Positions 23,381 to 35,546 of a stretch of DNA of 64,000 nt are shown one piece after another. Positions within the stretch are counted from its first letter, which is position 1; each line of letters begins with the position of its first letter. The notes beneath the pieces were generated by a model. It saw only the letters and a list, made by a program, of their open reading frames with translations. It did no database searches and had not been told where the DNA came from. Source of the DNA: Siphonodentalium dalli (Eukaryota; Mollusca; Scaphopoda; Gadilida; Siphonodentaliidae); assembly GCA_032622095.1 (NCBI GenBank), contig CP136067.1:46111549-46175548 (forward strand), written 5' to 3'. Both the position numbers and the translations under genes were made by a program.

Positions 23381-23787
23381 GGTTACACTGGTGTAAATGT
23401 TTTCCATAGGCCTCAGTGCTAACGTTTTAAAGAATACTGTTGGCAATATAAAGTCCAAAAGTTTCTTTAAATCTGAAAAATTGACATTTGGGGACACTTT
23501 GTACGCAAAATAATAATGTCCGTCTAGCAGGTAATTTTTTGTAACTAGTGTCAGAACCGCATAAAAAATACTGACATATTTTAGACCACACCAAAGGGTT
23601 AATTCCTGTGCCAATGGCTATTTTATCTATGGGAAATCATAGGGAAGAGGTGTGATGATTTTTTTTATGCAAAAAGCACACAAGGCTATTGACCAATCAG
23701 GGCCCAGTGTCTATTTTATTCTCTCCTATATATTCCTCCCGCATCCACTAGATGTCATTCCGAACCCTATTTACACCAGTGTAACCT
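23381..23787 (+). mobile_element. Element with GGTTACACTGGTGTAAAT ends
   Basis: The 18-bp ends GGTTACACTGGTGTAAAT and ATTTACACCAGTGTAACC are perfect inverted repeats. Flanks are TTTA and TAAA, compatible with a TA duplication. Internal text such as GTCCGTCTAGCAGG and CTATGGGAAATCATAGGGAA is repeated at 24424-24766. Confidence 0.7.
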
Positions 23788-24423
23788 AAAGCGATAGCCC
23801 GCTTTTTCACGGAATAATTGTAACTCCCTACATTTCTTCAGAATTACCCATCAATGGAACAAATGTGTTCAAATACAATATCACTTCTGTGGTTCTTTAT
23901 TTATCACACACAATTTAACCCCACCCTTGAACACATTATTCATCAAAAAAGCACAATTTTCCACCACAACTCATGTTCAGGCCCCATTTTCACACATATT
24001 TTGGGGTCTGGTGTAACTTGGATCAGCTGTGGAAGACTGTAGAACATTCTTTCCATGAGAGAACTGCTGGTGATGTGAGGTCATTGAGTCCAGATCTAAT
24101 CAGCTGAGCATCAAGCACATGACTTTATCAGCACATGGAAGATTAAAATATGACATTTTCAGGTCTGCAAGGGTGATCAAAGATAACTGGATGTGGGTGT
24201 ATATTGAATTAGTTGAACAAAGATATGCTATCTTTGAACTGCTGAAGCATTTTCTTAAATGTGTCCAAGTTTTAGTGCTATTAACCTTCAAATGGCCATA
24301 CCCACCAGTGGAAATGACAAACTTTAATTGATATGTGTGCCATTGACATGCTCATGTTATGGGTCATTTTTATTATCATGTGACTATTGCCACCTTGAAC
24401 AAATTTAAAAATACCTTGAAAAA

Positions 24424-24766
24424 AATTTGGGGAAACTTTGTACGCAAAAATATCATGTCCGTCTAGCAGGGAATTCGCCTTTAAATCTTGTGTTTTTGTA
24501 ACTAGTGTCAGAACCGCATAAATAATACTGTCATATGTTAGACCACACCAAAAAATTCAAACTTCACTACAAAGGGTTAATTCCTGTGCCAATGTCTATT
24601 TTATCTATGGGAAATCATAGGGAAGAGGTCTGATGATTTGTTTATGCAAAAAGCACACAATGCTATTGACCAATCAGGGCCCAGTGTCTGTTTTATTCTC
24701 TGCTATATATTCCTCCCGCATCCGCTAGATTTCATTCCGAACCCTATTTACACCAGTGTAACCAAC
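24424..24766 (+). mobile_element. Second copy of the GGTTACAC element, left end lost
   Basis: Matches 23480-23787 with few changes and ends in ATTTACACCAGTGTAACC. The left inverted end is not found before 24424, so the copy is truncated or its start has diverged. Confidence 0.7.
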
Positions 24767-24955
24767 AACAGATCCCTATTTCTCGTCTATGTATGACAAA
24801 CGAGCACAGTACAAGTGACCTTAGCACACATACCGCTTAATTCGACCAAACTACTATTGCAGAGACGATAGTCCACCGGTCGGACGCGAACTCACGCCGG
24901 TGCATTAACACCATTAAAAGTCCGACACTCTAACCACTGGGCTACCACTTCCAGA
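24767..24955 (-). mobile_element. tRNA-headed SINE fragment
   Basis: The minus strand reads GGTAGCCCAGTGGTTAGAG (A-box-like) and, about 45 bases later, GAGTTCGCGTCC (B-box-like). A few dozen bases on is AAGGTCACTTGTACTGTG, similar to the body of the SINE at 32074. The body is cut where the GGTTACAC element begins at 24766. Confidence 0.65.
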
Positions 24956-25597
24956 GTTGAACGTGAATTGTTTTTTACGCGCGTGCGTACCGACTCTTAG
25001 ACCACACAAATGATGGACTCCGGCTAGTTAGCACTGCAAAATTAATGTATTTAACGCCTTTGACTGAATTATGATGGACTAATAATATATAAAGCCAGTT
25101 AATAAAAAGAATCGTATTTGGTTGGTTGGTTTTCGAAATCCTCTACGTTAGACACTGTTCGTGACAAAACACAACGTAAACTTTACCAGTGAATGAAAAT
25201 ATTGAAGTAATGTAATGTTTTATTATGTCTTTGCTGTTTATCACAGAACAAAAGTACATTAGTAAACATTAGTATACATAATATATATTAATAACTTGAT
25301 GAATTAATGGGTTTTATATTAATACATATTTACACGCTAAGTCCACCCATATGTGTATAAACCTGATATAAACAATGCATAATGTCATACTATGCTATTG
25401 CTATATTTGCCGTATACTATGCCCAATACCATAAGTTGCGACAGGCGGAAAGCGTTAAATTATTTCCAATTTCAATTTTGGCTTATAATTTAATTTCGTT
25501 GATAATCGACATATATTTCTTCGCATGTGTATTAAACGCACATATTAAATACAAAGCAAATAAAATTGAATAAAAAAAGCATAAGAAGAAAGCATAA
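24956..25597. other. No gene recognised
   Basis: AT-rich with one 63-codon ORF (25382-25573, plus) rich in hydrophobic residues. No known family. Confidence 0.4.
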
Positions 25598-25601
25598 TTA
25601 A

Positions 25602-25845
25602 CCCTTTCTATACTAAACGGATTTATCCATTCAATATTAAAGATATACATTGGAATGGCCCATTATTAATTTGGAGGAGTGTTAAGAAGACAGTCAGTCA
25701 AAAAGCTAATATAAATGCCGAAGGATTCACATTCACTGGTAGTAAATGTTCAGATAATAAGTTCAACCATATGGTCGTTTGTTGAACCTATTATCTGAAC
25801 AGTTGACCAGGGAACTAACTACGCACATATGAGTATTTAGTATAT
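25602..25845 (+). mobile_element. TTAA family-3 element, right end lost
   Basis: TTAA at 25598-25601 is followed by CCCTTTCTATACTAAACGG. The hairpin GTTCAGATAATAAGTTCAAC with GTTGAACCTATTATCTGAAC lies at 25748-25802. The right terminus is not recognisable. Confidence 0.75.
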
Positions 25846-27819
25846 ACACATTGTTACGAAATAACCATAATATACATGTGAATTCCGATATCTTTCGCAG
25901 GGTTACCGATGTTATTTTTGCAAACAGAAAAATAAGATATCTCATCAGACATTCCTGCATTTAAAATAACAGCACCCTGGCTATGAATTTGTCATCCTAA
26001 TCAAGACAGCTCCCACGTCTGTCGGGCGAGTAATATATCGGCGGATTCACTATGGGAATAACAGAACAAAAACAGTAACAAAATTTTCCATACTGTTAAA
26101 TGGTGTTCAGACAAGTCCGTTGCATTGGAATTGGATTACATACAATAGCACTAAAGCGTCCAGGCGACTGTGATACGTCCGTTATATTGTCCGTTAACGC
26201 GCGCAGGGAGAGATTATATGTTCAACGCAACGTAAGGCGTAACGCATACTTTATATGCATGGCGTGCGTCATGACATTTCTTGTTTTCAATCGATAACTT
26301 GTCTTCGACTTGTATTTATGTAAATAAAGTGATAATTGTTGAGATTTAAAATTTGCAGGATTTGCAATATTTTATTTATTCTAGTACCGAACGTATTAGC
26401 TGCAATTTTTAATAGAAAGCTCTGCGTTATAACGCGACACAACCCTGTGAACGGTTTAACGCACACAACGCATCGAGTCAATGCAACGTAATAACCAACC
26501 CAACGGATTCATCTTAACGCTACTGGTACACACAGGGTGGATAAGAAATGTTCATCTCGAAAACAGAACATGATTCCCGACAGACAGAAAACACCCCAAG
26601 AAATTACTGCATGATGCGAAAAGGAACACTGTCCGCGGTAAGCGAGGATTCGATGAACCTGAATAATCACCAGGTGACTCGGAAAATAGCATAGCATGTG
26701 AGTTGCATAATGTCGATCGTTTTGGACGATTTGCTATCTCTTCTCCGATTGTTGTCATCAAGACTTTTACCGTTGAAGTCCTTTCAGCTAATTATGGACT
26801 TTATGGATTTATGCTGTTCGTCCATTATTTTGGAATTCACCGGATGTTTTACAGATTTTGGTGTATGGCACATCAGATGTGTGGAGGAAATTAATCCGAT
26901 GGGTGGGTTCTAAATGTTCTGGCATAAGTCATTATATGATACATGTAGACCAACCTGGGTCTACGATTAACTTTGTTTTTGCGAGCTTGACTGACGCATT
27001 TAGATATATAGAGAATAACTGTGACTCACCGAGTGTTCTCTAAATGAACATCTGATATTCAATGACAATAAACCGAGAGATGGGAGTGTCTTATAAATTT
27101 GTTATTCTTAGTTCTAGTGTGAAAGTTATTCATTGCCAACACAATATTTCGTTATTTACGAACAATCAATCAATGACTCGCGATATTTCGACTTTCTATT
27201 CTACCAGTATAATATTGGATATATATTCGACCGGCTTTTAAAGTGTTGTATCTAATATCGGGTTTCGTTTTCAAGTGCTTATTTCATTGGAAGCCATTTG
27301 TATGCATTGTATTTTTCACAATTAAAGTTGAGCTCTGCAATGTGAACCAACTAATTGCGGAGTTTGTGGTTAAAATTATATTCATCCGTTTCATAGTTCG
27401 AACTATGACAATTGTATGAGTCCATTTGCGACCGTACAACCATGGGCCGTGCCATAGTGTTTGTTGTACTGTGTGACCATCATCCTACTAACGTAAAGAT
27501 TTATACACAGGATCATGCAGTTTTCAGGAGAAAAAAGGTACATATTAATTACAATCGCTGTTAATATAACCAGTTACATATTGGTCATACAAATGTTAGG
27601 CCATTTGGGACAGCTTGTCGTATACGTGCGCTATTTGGCGTTACCTAAGTGACCTACCCTTTACTAATTTAAGGTGACGTGGCACACTCCGATGTGGTGA
27701 TTGAATGGCAATAAAGAATAAAGTAGTCATTTCATTAAATGTGATATCCTAATAGGCAGTATACGACATTCATACATATTAATTATATAAAGCGACTCCT
27801 CTTGATCAAATCGTATTTA
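25846..27819. other. No gene recognised
   Basis: ORFs of 60-71 codons at 26100-26297 and 26509-27043 overlap one another on both strands and lack motifs. No repeat copies were noticed. Confidence 0.35.
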
Positions 27820-28010
27820 CCATTCTGCGTAGTTACGACGTTGTGTTTTCTCACATGGTACGATCGGCATTTTCGGTAGTATTAATTTAGTTGTATGCTG
27901 CTTTTTTGTCAGTATATTTACAATTCTGCGTAGTTCCGATGTGGTGTTTTCTTTCGTGGTGCGATTGGCATTTTAGGTTGTATCAGTTGAATGCTGCTTT
28001 TTGTCAAAGG
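27820..28010 (+). repeat. Two tandem copies of a repeat-F segment
   Basis: TTACCATTCTGCGTAGTT, a GTGTTTTCT motif, a TACGATCGGCATTTT-type motif and ATGCTGCTTTTT(T)GTCA occur twice, about 85 bases apart. The same order of motifs is present in repeat F at 17389-17470. Confidence 0.6.
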
Positions 28011-29856
28011 CAACGTGGGCAAAGGGTCGGGGTATATTCACTTGCCAATTTTATTCACTGAAATAACTTCATAATATGTCTTTAACACGTCGCACGTATT
28101 CCGTATAGAATATCGCAAGTGCATGCGTATCATTCCTACTGTTTAATGGAAAAAAACGTCCGCACGAGACCGATGTCAAAATAATAAATATAGATAGTAT
28201 TGCTAACAATTATTCGACATAACTCATATATACTAGTAACTATTTCATATCAATAGCATTTGACCTTTGAAAAATGTCCGGACCATGCATGTTGCAAATT
28301 ATGTTGCATGTATGAGGCTCGTTGTTTTGCATTATGTATAGGAATTTTTGGCCATCACTTAATCCAATAAATTTATCGCTCGTCATTCCTATCTCATCAC
28401 AGAAGTGTTTACGCATTATATCAAAAATAAGCGTTCTTCATTCTCAACCTATATATATTTGTAAAGTGTAGTTCGCCATCACTCAGCGCAAAATCCGCAA
28501 CAATGGTTCAATGATGAGGACATGTTGGATATGCAAATACTTTCGAATCAGGGAATCCTATTCGATGTCGACGCCGAATCACACCTGTGATCGACATCGA
28601 ATCGAATTTGGAATATCCATATGGCCCTTCGCGACAGATTATATTCAAGGAGAAATCAGATGAGTCTAACTGGAAGAAGTCCAGCCCGGGGTATACAAAC
28701 AGCGACACCAAGGCAGCCCTGTATAGGCTGCAAGTCCTGCATTGTCAATATACTTGGCACAGTAGACCGCCAGGGCGAGGTTCGTGTGGTCTGGTCTGGA
28801 AAAGGAAACCTCTTTGCAACTTGCAGACAAGTCAACCTTTGTACGCAAATTATTATGGGTGTCTACAGATACCCAAATATGGAGCCAGACTAAGAAGCCC
28901 CGACCCAGATCCGACCAAAAGACATACATCAGACGTGATTAGGACCGGCAGTTCGATTCAGGACACAATTGGCATGTGGACTTTTAAAAAGCAACAAGAA
29001 CATTTCGACTTTGTGGTTAATGTTAAACAAAAGCCGGAACCGACATCACACGGCAAATCGTCCATGGATCCGCAGAGGAAATAAATTAAATTGCGACTAT
29101 TCTTGGCACGATTTTAGCAGCAGTTTGGTCTGTCTTGCATTGAAGGCTGTTTCATAGAGAAATTTTCCGGACATGTGTTTAGTTGTCAGCCCAGATTGTT
29201 CTGCATGCACGGTCTTGTGCTAATGGTGTGAAAATTGTTGGCGAGATAATGTGCCCTGTGCCCGGGAAGCGGTTTGCTGCCGAAGCTCATTATGTTATCC
29301 CCAAGTATTACGTCTGTCTTCCGGGAGTCGACGGCTCTGAGATTTCACTAGAATGGTCGTTGCTTCTATTAGATTTGTCAGCACTCTTCGGCAGTGCTAT
29401 TAGGATTGATTTCGAAATTCACGCATACAAATAATGACCATGGCATGTCCGTGCAATCCAACACCTCAATTTCTGCTAATAATTGGCAGACGTAATAATC
29501 GAACCGCAATTTTAAGAATTGCACATACAACCCAAATGCAAAATACAGAGTTTTATTCCACACACATTGACGTAAGTCACATGTATTCAACGGAATCCCA
29601 GCCATTGAATACATAGTGCATACCTCTAGTGGAATACAAGCCGGAACTATTCTTGTTGACGTTGTCGCCAAGATAGATGCCGTACATTACGTCGATCATC
29701 CGCTTCCGGTGACCCCCCCCCCCCCCCGACCCATAATTACTGGTTATTTGTCAGACTTAAATCACAATAAAGGTAGCTATAGTAACAATGAAGGTGCCAT
29801 TCATGGACTGAACTTATATAACTGAACGGTGTAGAATAAATACAGAACACAACTTG
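28011..29856. other. Unassigned; higher-GC, ORF-rich stretch at 28.6-29.4 kb
   Basis: Overlapping ORFs of 165 and 90 codons (plus) and 87 codons (minus) at 28587-29084, and 83 codons at 29183-29434. None contains a motif I recognise, and no splice sites stood out. A run of about 15 Cs lies near 29715. The open frames may simply follow from the base composition. Confidence 0.3.
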
Positions 29857-29991
29857 CATCATAATCTCGAATCTTTTATCGAACTCGTTGCGGACGGCGC
29901 AAAGTTATATTTCGCTCTCGCTACGCTCTCGCGAAATATATCCTTGCGCCATCCGCAACTCATTCGATATAAAAGAGTCTCGATTATGATG
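29857..29991. repeat. 135-bp palindrome
   Basis: Runs from CATCATAATCTCGA to TCTCGATTATGATG with arms of about 57 bp and about ten mismatches. The centre is TCTCGCTACGCTCTCG. It could be a MITE; no convincing target duplication is visible. Confidence 0.85.
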
Positions 29992-30119
29992 AGCGTTGTT
30001 TTCTGTCTATTTATATCACAATTGTCTGTTAATGTAAATTTCAGCTTTACACCTTATTGTGGGAAAACATAAATCGTCACTCTTATATACATATTAATTA
30101 AATATAGTTACTCTGGATC

Positions 30120-30310
30120 GCCAAATTTATCGCCGAAAGTTTCGTCCCGAATCCAGAAGCAAATATTTACAACTGAACGTAGTTCAAACGATGTTTTGTT
30201 TTATGAAATGGTACGGTCGATTTGCTTGATCATTTCGGCGATGTTAGTAGAATGCTACTTTCCTCCAGTTAACATATCGCCCGAATGCTAGCTTATCAGT
30301 TTCACGCACA
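30120..30310 (+). repeat. Dispersed repeat F, copy
   Basis: Shares TTCGTCCCGAATC, AAGCAAATATTTACAAC, GTTCAAACGATGTTTTGT, a GGTACGGTCGATTTGCTTGA-like stretch and TTATCAGTTTCACGCAC with 34382-34580. Confidence 0.7.
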
Positions 30311-31208
30311 CGAACAAGTCCAATCTATAATTGTGTTTACGTGGACTCAATATCCAACAACAAGACTTCTTTAAGTTATATAATTTACCAAAGGCGGTAG
30401 TGATTTTTCTTAAGCGTGGACAAATTAGGCGCGTAATTTTGTTGTCTATTCCTAATAAGGTAAATTCCAAGAGCGTCTGTCTCCATTCTCTGCACGGAAT
30501 TTAAAAACAGCGGGTAGATCGAAGATTTTTCTATATATAAAGCATAACATCTATATAAAAAACTAGGATCTGTCTGTTCGTCTGTTGGCGATTTTTCTCC
30601 CAAATCCATGGACCGATGTCAACCAAATATGGATGTTATAACGGCGTTTTTTGTTTTTTTTATTTTGATTTAAAAAATATATGTATATTTTAAAATAATG
30701 TTGTGTTAAATTGACCAATAGTTCAATCTAAAACAAAATTAAAAAATAACAAAAATAACTTTTTTTAATAAAACAAAACGCACGCAGTCTCCAACAGTAT
30801 AGCGCCGCAGAATAAAGGCTACCGAAGTTATCCTGTTTAAGCTAGATAAATATATATAGTCTGTATAGATGTGCGATTTGGGGTATCTATCAACCTATCC
30901 TGTTTGAAAATTACGGAGACATAATTTACATATTGAAATGAGATGAGCCATGACCATTTATATCGTTAGCGGTTGCATCACAGTCACTACATCAGCATGT
31001 TATCAGAGGGCGCCGCGGAAGAACACCACGTGGACCAATTCATTCTGTCTGTTGACGCAGTTTATCGGCCAACGAACCATTACGGAACAACAAATGGCGA
31101 ACTAATGCATTCCAATGGGTACCATAAAAACAAATTATGAAAGCCTGTTTTCTCAGATGAAGCCCAGAACACCCTGGCATGTGCTTTTGAAACCTTGACA
31201 CGGATATA
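30311..31208. other. No gene recognised
   Basis: AT-rich with long T and A tracts near 30640-30780. No domain or repeat family seen. Confidence 0.4.
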
Positions 31209-31418
31209 CAGTAATGCCCTAAGTAATCGACCCCTTAACCACATAATTATGGGTAACTTTTCAGGATTTAGGCGGAAATATGGCTTGATGCCATTCATCG
31301 GAAAGCTCTCCCCGAGAGCTTTCCGATGAATGGCAACAAGCCATATTTCCGACTAAATCCAGAAAAGTTACCCATAATTCTGCTGTGGTTAAGGGGTCGA
31401 TTAATTAGAGCATTACTG
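31209..31418. mobile_element. Tc1/mariner-like palindromic MITE, copy 2
   Basis: Ends CAGTAATGCCCTAAG and TTAGAGCATTACTG lie between TA dinucleotides (31207-31208 and 31419-31420). The arms meet at CTCTCCCCGAGAG, so this 210-bp copy is a simple palindrome without the central rearrangement of 3376-3626. Confidence 0.9.
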
Positions 31419-32073
31419 TAAATGTTGTCCTTGAGGTATTTAGCATTCAGAGTTTTAGTTTTATTTGGATTCATGATGGTTTTCACCACCAGGTCTTTTC
31501 ACGACTCACTTTTCATCTAATATGGAGGTTTCGCAAAAGTCACGGGGGGGGGGGGGGGTAGAGTTACATGTACATGTACGACTACGTTTATTGGTACTAT
31601 ACGTCACACATTTATGTTATTGCATTATCGAATTATCTGCATGTTCTCATCAAATTATGTATATGTTCTAATTACCCGTAATTTAGTTGTGCTGTATCAT
31701 ACATCCATCACTTATCAAGCGAACTAACTAACCCCAATTGTCCGATTGAGTAAAATATTATTGTGAACGTTGTGCTTAAAGGGATAGTGTACTCAAATGT
31801 TGTTGGTTTGTATAGTCTGTGCCTTTAAGTGTGTTGTTTGTCATTGATTCCAAAGATCATGATATTGCGAATTAAAGTTGCACGAATGAATCATAAATTT
31901 ATTTTTATTAATTTCACATGTTCTGCTTTAAAAACGTGTTACCTATACGGTAACTTGGACTTATGTTCTACCCCTTTGAAATCCTACTTCACCTATAATT
32001 CAGAAACAATATCCTAGTTGACTATCAACACATCTGTGGCATCAGATCTTTCAGATATGTAGCTACAGTATTT
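31419..32073. other. No gene recognised; poly-G tract
   Basis: A run of about 16 Gs lies near 31544. Otherwise there are only short ORFs. Confidence 0.4.
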
Positions 32074-32638
32074 GGAGCTCCGTTGTCCAGTGGTTAGCGC
32101 GCCGGACTTATCTTCGCTGTCTGCAGCTAGATGAGTTCGCAGCCCGCCGCTGGTCTAATGTGAGTTTCACACAGCAGTGGCTTGACCGAATTGATAAGCG
32201 TGCAATTGTGAGATCGTACGCTGTTCTAATTTCGCGCCAAGTTGTGACCCTTGAGCAAGATGCTCGTACTGTGTCTGTTTCGCTCCAAAATCACGTAAAA
32301 ATGGTACCTGATTATGAGCATTTTTGATCATATTTATTGCAATAATTGCGGCAATTGTCGTATTGTACGCTATTCAAATGTCGTGCCAAGTTATGACCCT
32401 TGAGCAATGTCGCTCGAACTGTATCTGCTTCGCACCACCCATGCGCTGAAAGGGTACACGTGTATGTGCAGTGAAAGATCTTGTTAGTATGCTAGCCACA
32501 TTGTCCCCGGGGAGCAGCAGATACTTACCTATATAGTGTTCGTTTCACATCAGGGTAATGATTGTCATCAGCGTCTTAGAACACTTAAGTATAATTAGTT
32601 AAGCGCTATATAAAACTGTCATTATTATTTATTATTAT
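32074..32638 (+). mobile_element. tRNA-headed SINE with internal duplication
   Basis: The head GGAGCTCCGTTGTCCAGTGG, then TTAGCGCGCCGGACTT (A box region) and GAGTTCGCAGCCC (B box region), is tRNA-like. In the body, a segment with CGCGCCAAGTTGTGACCCTT and GAGCAAGATGCTCG (near 32232-32312) is repeated with changes at 32378-32456. The tail is GTTAAGCGCTATATAAAAC followed by an ATTATT-rich end. RNA polymerase III transcription is implied by the head. A second copy lies inverted near 62740-63097. Confidence 0.8.
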
Positions 32639-32665
32639 GAGCAGTTCCTGTGTTCGAGAAGTTAA

Positions 32666-33076
32666 AGGTACTCAATCCGATCAGACGGTACCCATATCAT
32701 CGCGTTACAACAACATTTCTTCAAAATATGCTTTTGTTATCAGAATCGATTAGTTACAACATAAATAATACTAACCACTGTCAAATGTGGTATAAAATTT
32801 CCCAAAGCGTGTTATTTATCAGCATATTGTTCATCGAAATATGGCCGTATTATCACTTGAGTTACCAACTTGATTTTTAGAGTTATCCATCTTCAGTTTG
32901 AAGACTTTTGTCCGGGCCACAAATAAGTGCACATATCGAGAAATAACAAATTTTAAAAATCGATATCTGATCACTCTGAGCTTTGATGGGTGGTTTCCTC
33001 GACTCGAATCAAACATTTGTTACCCCCGAAGTCAAAGAAATAGTAACTTGGGAGCGTTAATTCGGTTTATGCATCT
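32666..33076 (+). mobile_element. TTAA family-4 element, copy 2
   Basis: TTAA at 32662-32665 and 33077-33080. The left end AGGTACTCAATCCGA matches copy 1; the right end has decayed to TCGGTTTATGCATCT. The right TTAA is shared with the family-2 element that starts at 33081. Confidence 0.85.
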
Positions 33077-33080
33077 TTAA

Positions 33081-33325
33081 CCCTTTGAGTGCCAGGTTCG
33101 ATTTTTGTATCAACCCATATACCCTGTGCCAATGCATTCTCTTATATATGCGAGTCGACCATAGGTCGCCTCGCATATATAAGAGAATGCATTGGCTTAA
33201 CCATTTTTTTTTAAATTTTTTTTTTTTTACATTTTTTTACAATTTTAATATATTTTATTATATTCTTTAACAGACTTATTGTGTAGGTTTAGGGCCGATA
33301 ATATCGGCCCCTGGCACTCAAAGGG
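33081..33325 (+). mobile_element. TTAA family-2 element carrying the family-1 palindrome
   Basis: TTAA at 33077-33080 and 33326-33329. The ends CCCTTTGAGTGCCAGG and CCTGGCACTCAAAGGG are perfect inverted repeats. After TTTTTGTATCAACCC, the family-2 body, comes a 67-bp palindrome at 33129-33195, identical in form to those of family 1 and preceded by the same CCCTGTG. Beyond it lies T-rich sequence resembling the family-1 spacer. Confidence 0.9.
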
Positions 33326-33329
33326 TTAA

Positions 33330-34049
33330 GCTGCGTACCAGTATGAACATGGCTTCGAGTGTTCACACTTTTTAAAGGTTAAGACCCCCAATATCCTTAT
33401 CGTGTGACACGTGGGTGGTTCTATTGAGACATCACGCCTCTAGTTATTCCATCAAGTCGTTAGCACAGTGATATTTTCAAATTCTATGCCACGAGGTTTG
33501 TATTATCCGAAATGTAGGTGGGTGAACTTCTAGAAGTCTTCAGGCGACAGATACGATATAGCATTTCAAGGAGCTGGCAATTCTGTGAATGGGCAATACT
33601 CTAAATTACAGCTTTTGACTCTAAAAGTAATACAGCAGATATATCACGGTGGGATAACAATGAGAGAATTTATACGATCCAATCACTCATTCTCGTTCAC
33701 ACGAACAGAGCTGGGGTATCATTGGCAATGTATAGTGTTACATACTAAATAAGACAATGCCATTCAAATGCTGGAAGTAACCACCCACGGGGAATATAGC
33801 CTGATGTAATTCGTGGTATTTAGCCTAGTTCGGTTGTTGTTCTAGAGCTGAGGCAGTAGGGTGCTTACACATGGGACACCATTCGCATAATGAACGAATA
33901 TTGATAAGGTTTACGAATAGGGTACTACGTAACTAGAATGTGTGTTCTTTCCATCTGTTGTTGTTTTGCCATATCCGTAGTTACGGTTACGGGTTGAATA
34001 AGCCAAGGATGGATACGCGAACTTTGCAATCAATAATAGAGACGATGAA
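33330..34049. other. No gene recognised
   Basis: No ORF, domain or repeat match noticed. Confidence 0.4.
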
Positions 34050-34320
34050 CGGTGAACGACAAACGAATTATACTATTATTTAATAAAAAAACAGACATTT
34101 ATATACCAATGTTTAATGTTAACAAGACAAAACCTAGATAAATTAAAATTATTATTACATGTATAGTTATATTACTTTTCAACGGGGACGGCAGGTAGAC
34201 AACCTTCTTGGTTATGCTGTCCCCGATAGCTCATTGACTGTTATACTATTACACTGTGTATATAATTGTATATATCATATGAATGAGTTGTGAATAAATA
34301 ATCATAGTCATAGTCATAGA
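34050..34320 (+). mobile_element. LINE 3' end: stem-loop and (CATAGT)n tail
   Basis: A stem-loop with arms GGGGACGGCA and TGCTGTCCCC (34184-34224) is followed by AT-rich sequence, GAATAAATAATCATAG and a tail of about three CATAGT units (34302-34319). No reverse-transcriptase codons were recognised upstream. Confidence 0.55.
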
Positions 34321-34381
34321 GATCTTATATAATAATTAAATGCAGTGAATCGCGAAGGTGAAATCGTTTCGTTAGTTTATT

Positions 34382-34580
34382 GTAGACAGTTACGTCCCGA
34401 ATCGAGAAGTAAATAATTACAATGGAGCGCAGTTCAGACGATGTTTTCTATGGAGTGGTATGGTCGGTTTGCTTGACATTTTCTTGCGATGTTACTAAAA
34501 TGTTTCATTCCTCCAATTGTCATAGCACCTGAATACTAACTTATCAGTTTCACGCACCCGAACAAGTACATAATATGTCT
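34382..34580 (+). repeat. Dispersed repeat F, copy
   Basis: Contains GTTACGTCCCGAATCGAGAA, GTTCAGACGATGTTTTCT, GGTATGGTCGGTTTGCTTGA and TTATCAGTTTCACGCACCCG, closely matching 30120-30310. Confidence 0.7.
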
Positions 34581-35383
34581 TTAAATATTTCTTTTCATAA
34601 TTCATTTTTGTTGGCGATAGATAAGAAATTCGTAGCCAGGGAATGGAATAGAATTTTCTAATCGTCTGTGAATCAGCTTAAAAACTTTCAGTAAAACTGG
34701 CATTATTAAATGAAACATTCTGTGGTTTATGGCAATTTGTTGGTCGGCGATTCATCCAAAGTATGAAACTTGCCTCATGACGGACTAGAACTTGGTTATT
34801 TGGTGGAGAAAACCGTTCTCGGAACTATCAGAGGAAAGAATAAAAATGTTCGATGATTTGAGACAAGCCTCCGCAACAAAAGAGGTAACGATATGGTGAT
34901 TGAAGTTGTTCGATGAATGGTGTGTATGATAGTATAGGAGGAACACTAGATATACCGTATACACTGTATACCACACAAATACGATGAGATCGGCAATAAA
35001 CCGACATCTCCAAGACAGTGGGAGATATATAGATATATTTACACACTAAGTGTTGTCATCACTAAATCCAGCATTCTGATTGGTCGGCGCCCACGTGGCT
35101 AGTTGCAGTTATTTCTCGGTGAATGCGCATCGCCTCATAACACCAAGCTAATAACACCGTCGATACGTCATTAGGTTTGGAAAGACGAACGCGTAATGAT
35201 TTGGGCGCATTTTGAATCGCGCAGGATTGACTTAATACATCATCGGGTTTCAACATGAAGAGAAATTGTTCCTATTAACTTTTGCCAAGGGTGCTATTGG
35301 GTATTTTGGGCTGATCTTGTCACGATACACTTTTCGATTTAAATATATTTACAAAAGTGGCTTTTTCGCTAAATGTATATAAA
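34581..35383. other. No gene recognised
   Basis: Overlapping minus-strand ORFs of 63-72 codons at 34785-35256 without motifs. Confidence 0.4.
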
Positions 35384-35546
35384 TATAAGGATTAACTGTC
35401 ATGTGGACTATTTTTATGGAGATGTAACGGTGAGGTAAGTGGACATAACTTGTATGTAAAACCCTTCGGGTTTTACACAAGTTATGTCCACTTACCTCAC
35501 CGTTACATCTCCATAAAAACAGTCCACATGACAGTTAATCCTTATA
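35384..35546. repeat. 163-bp near-perfect palindrome
   Basis: Runs from TATAAGGATTAACTGTCATG to CATGACAGTTAATCCTTATA, with arms of about 76 bp and only a handful of mismatches. The centre is AACCCTTCGGGTT, a stable UUCG-like tetraloop if transcribed. TA lies at both ends, so a TA-targeting MITE is plausible. Confidence 0.9.

Noticed and set aside
28587-29084. A 165-codon ORF with an overlapping 90-codon ORF and a minus-strand 87-codon ORF
   Set aside because: Three open frames over the same bases point to base composition rather than selection. No domain, start context or splice site supports one of them.
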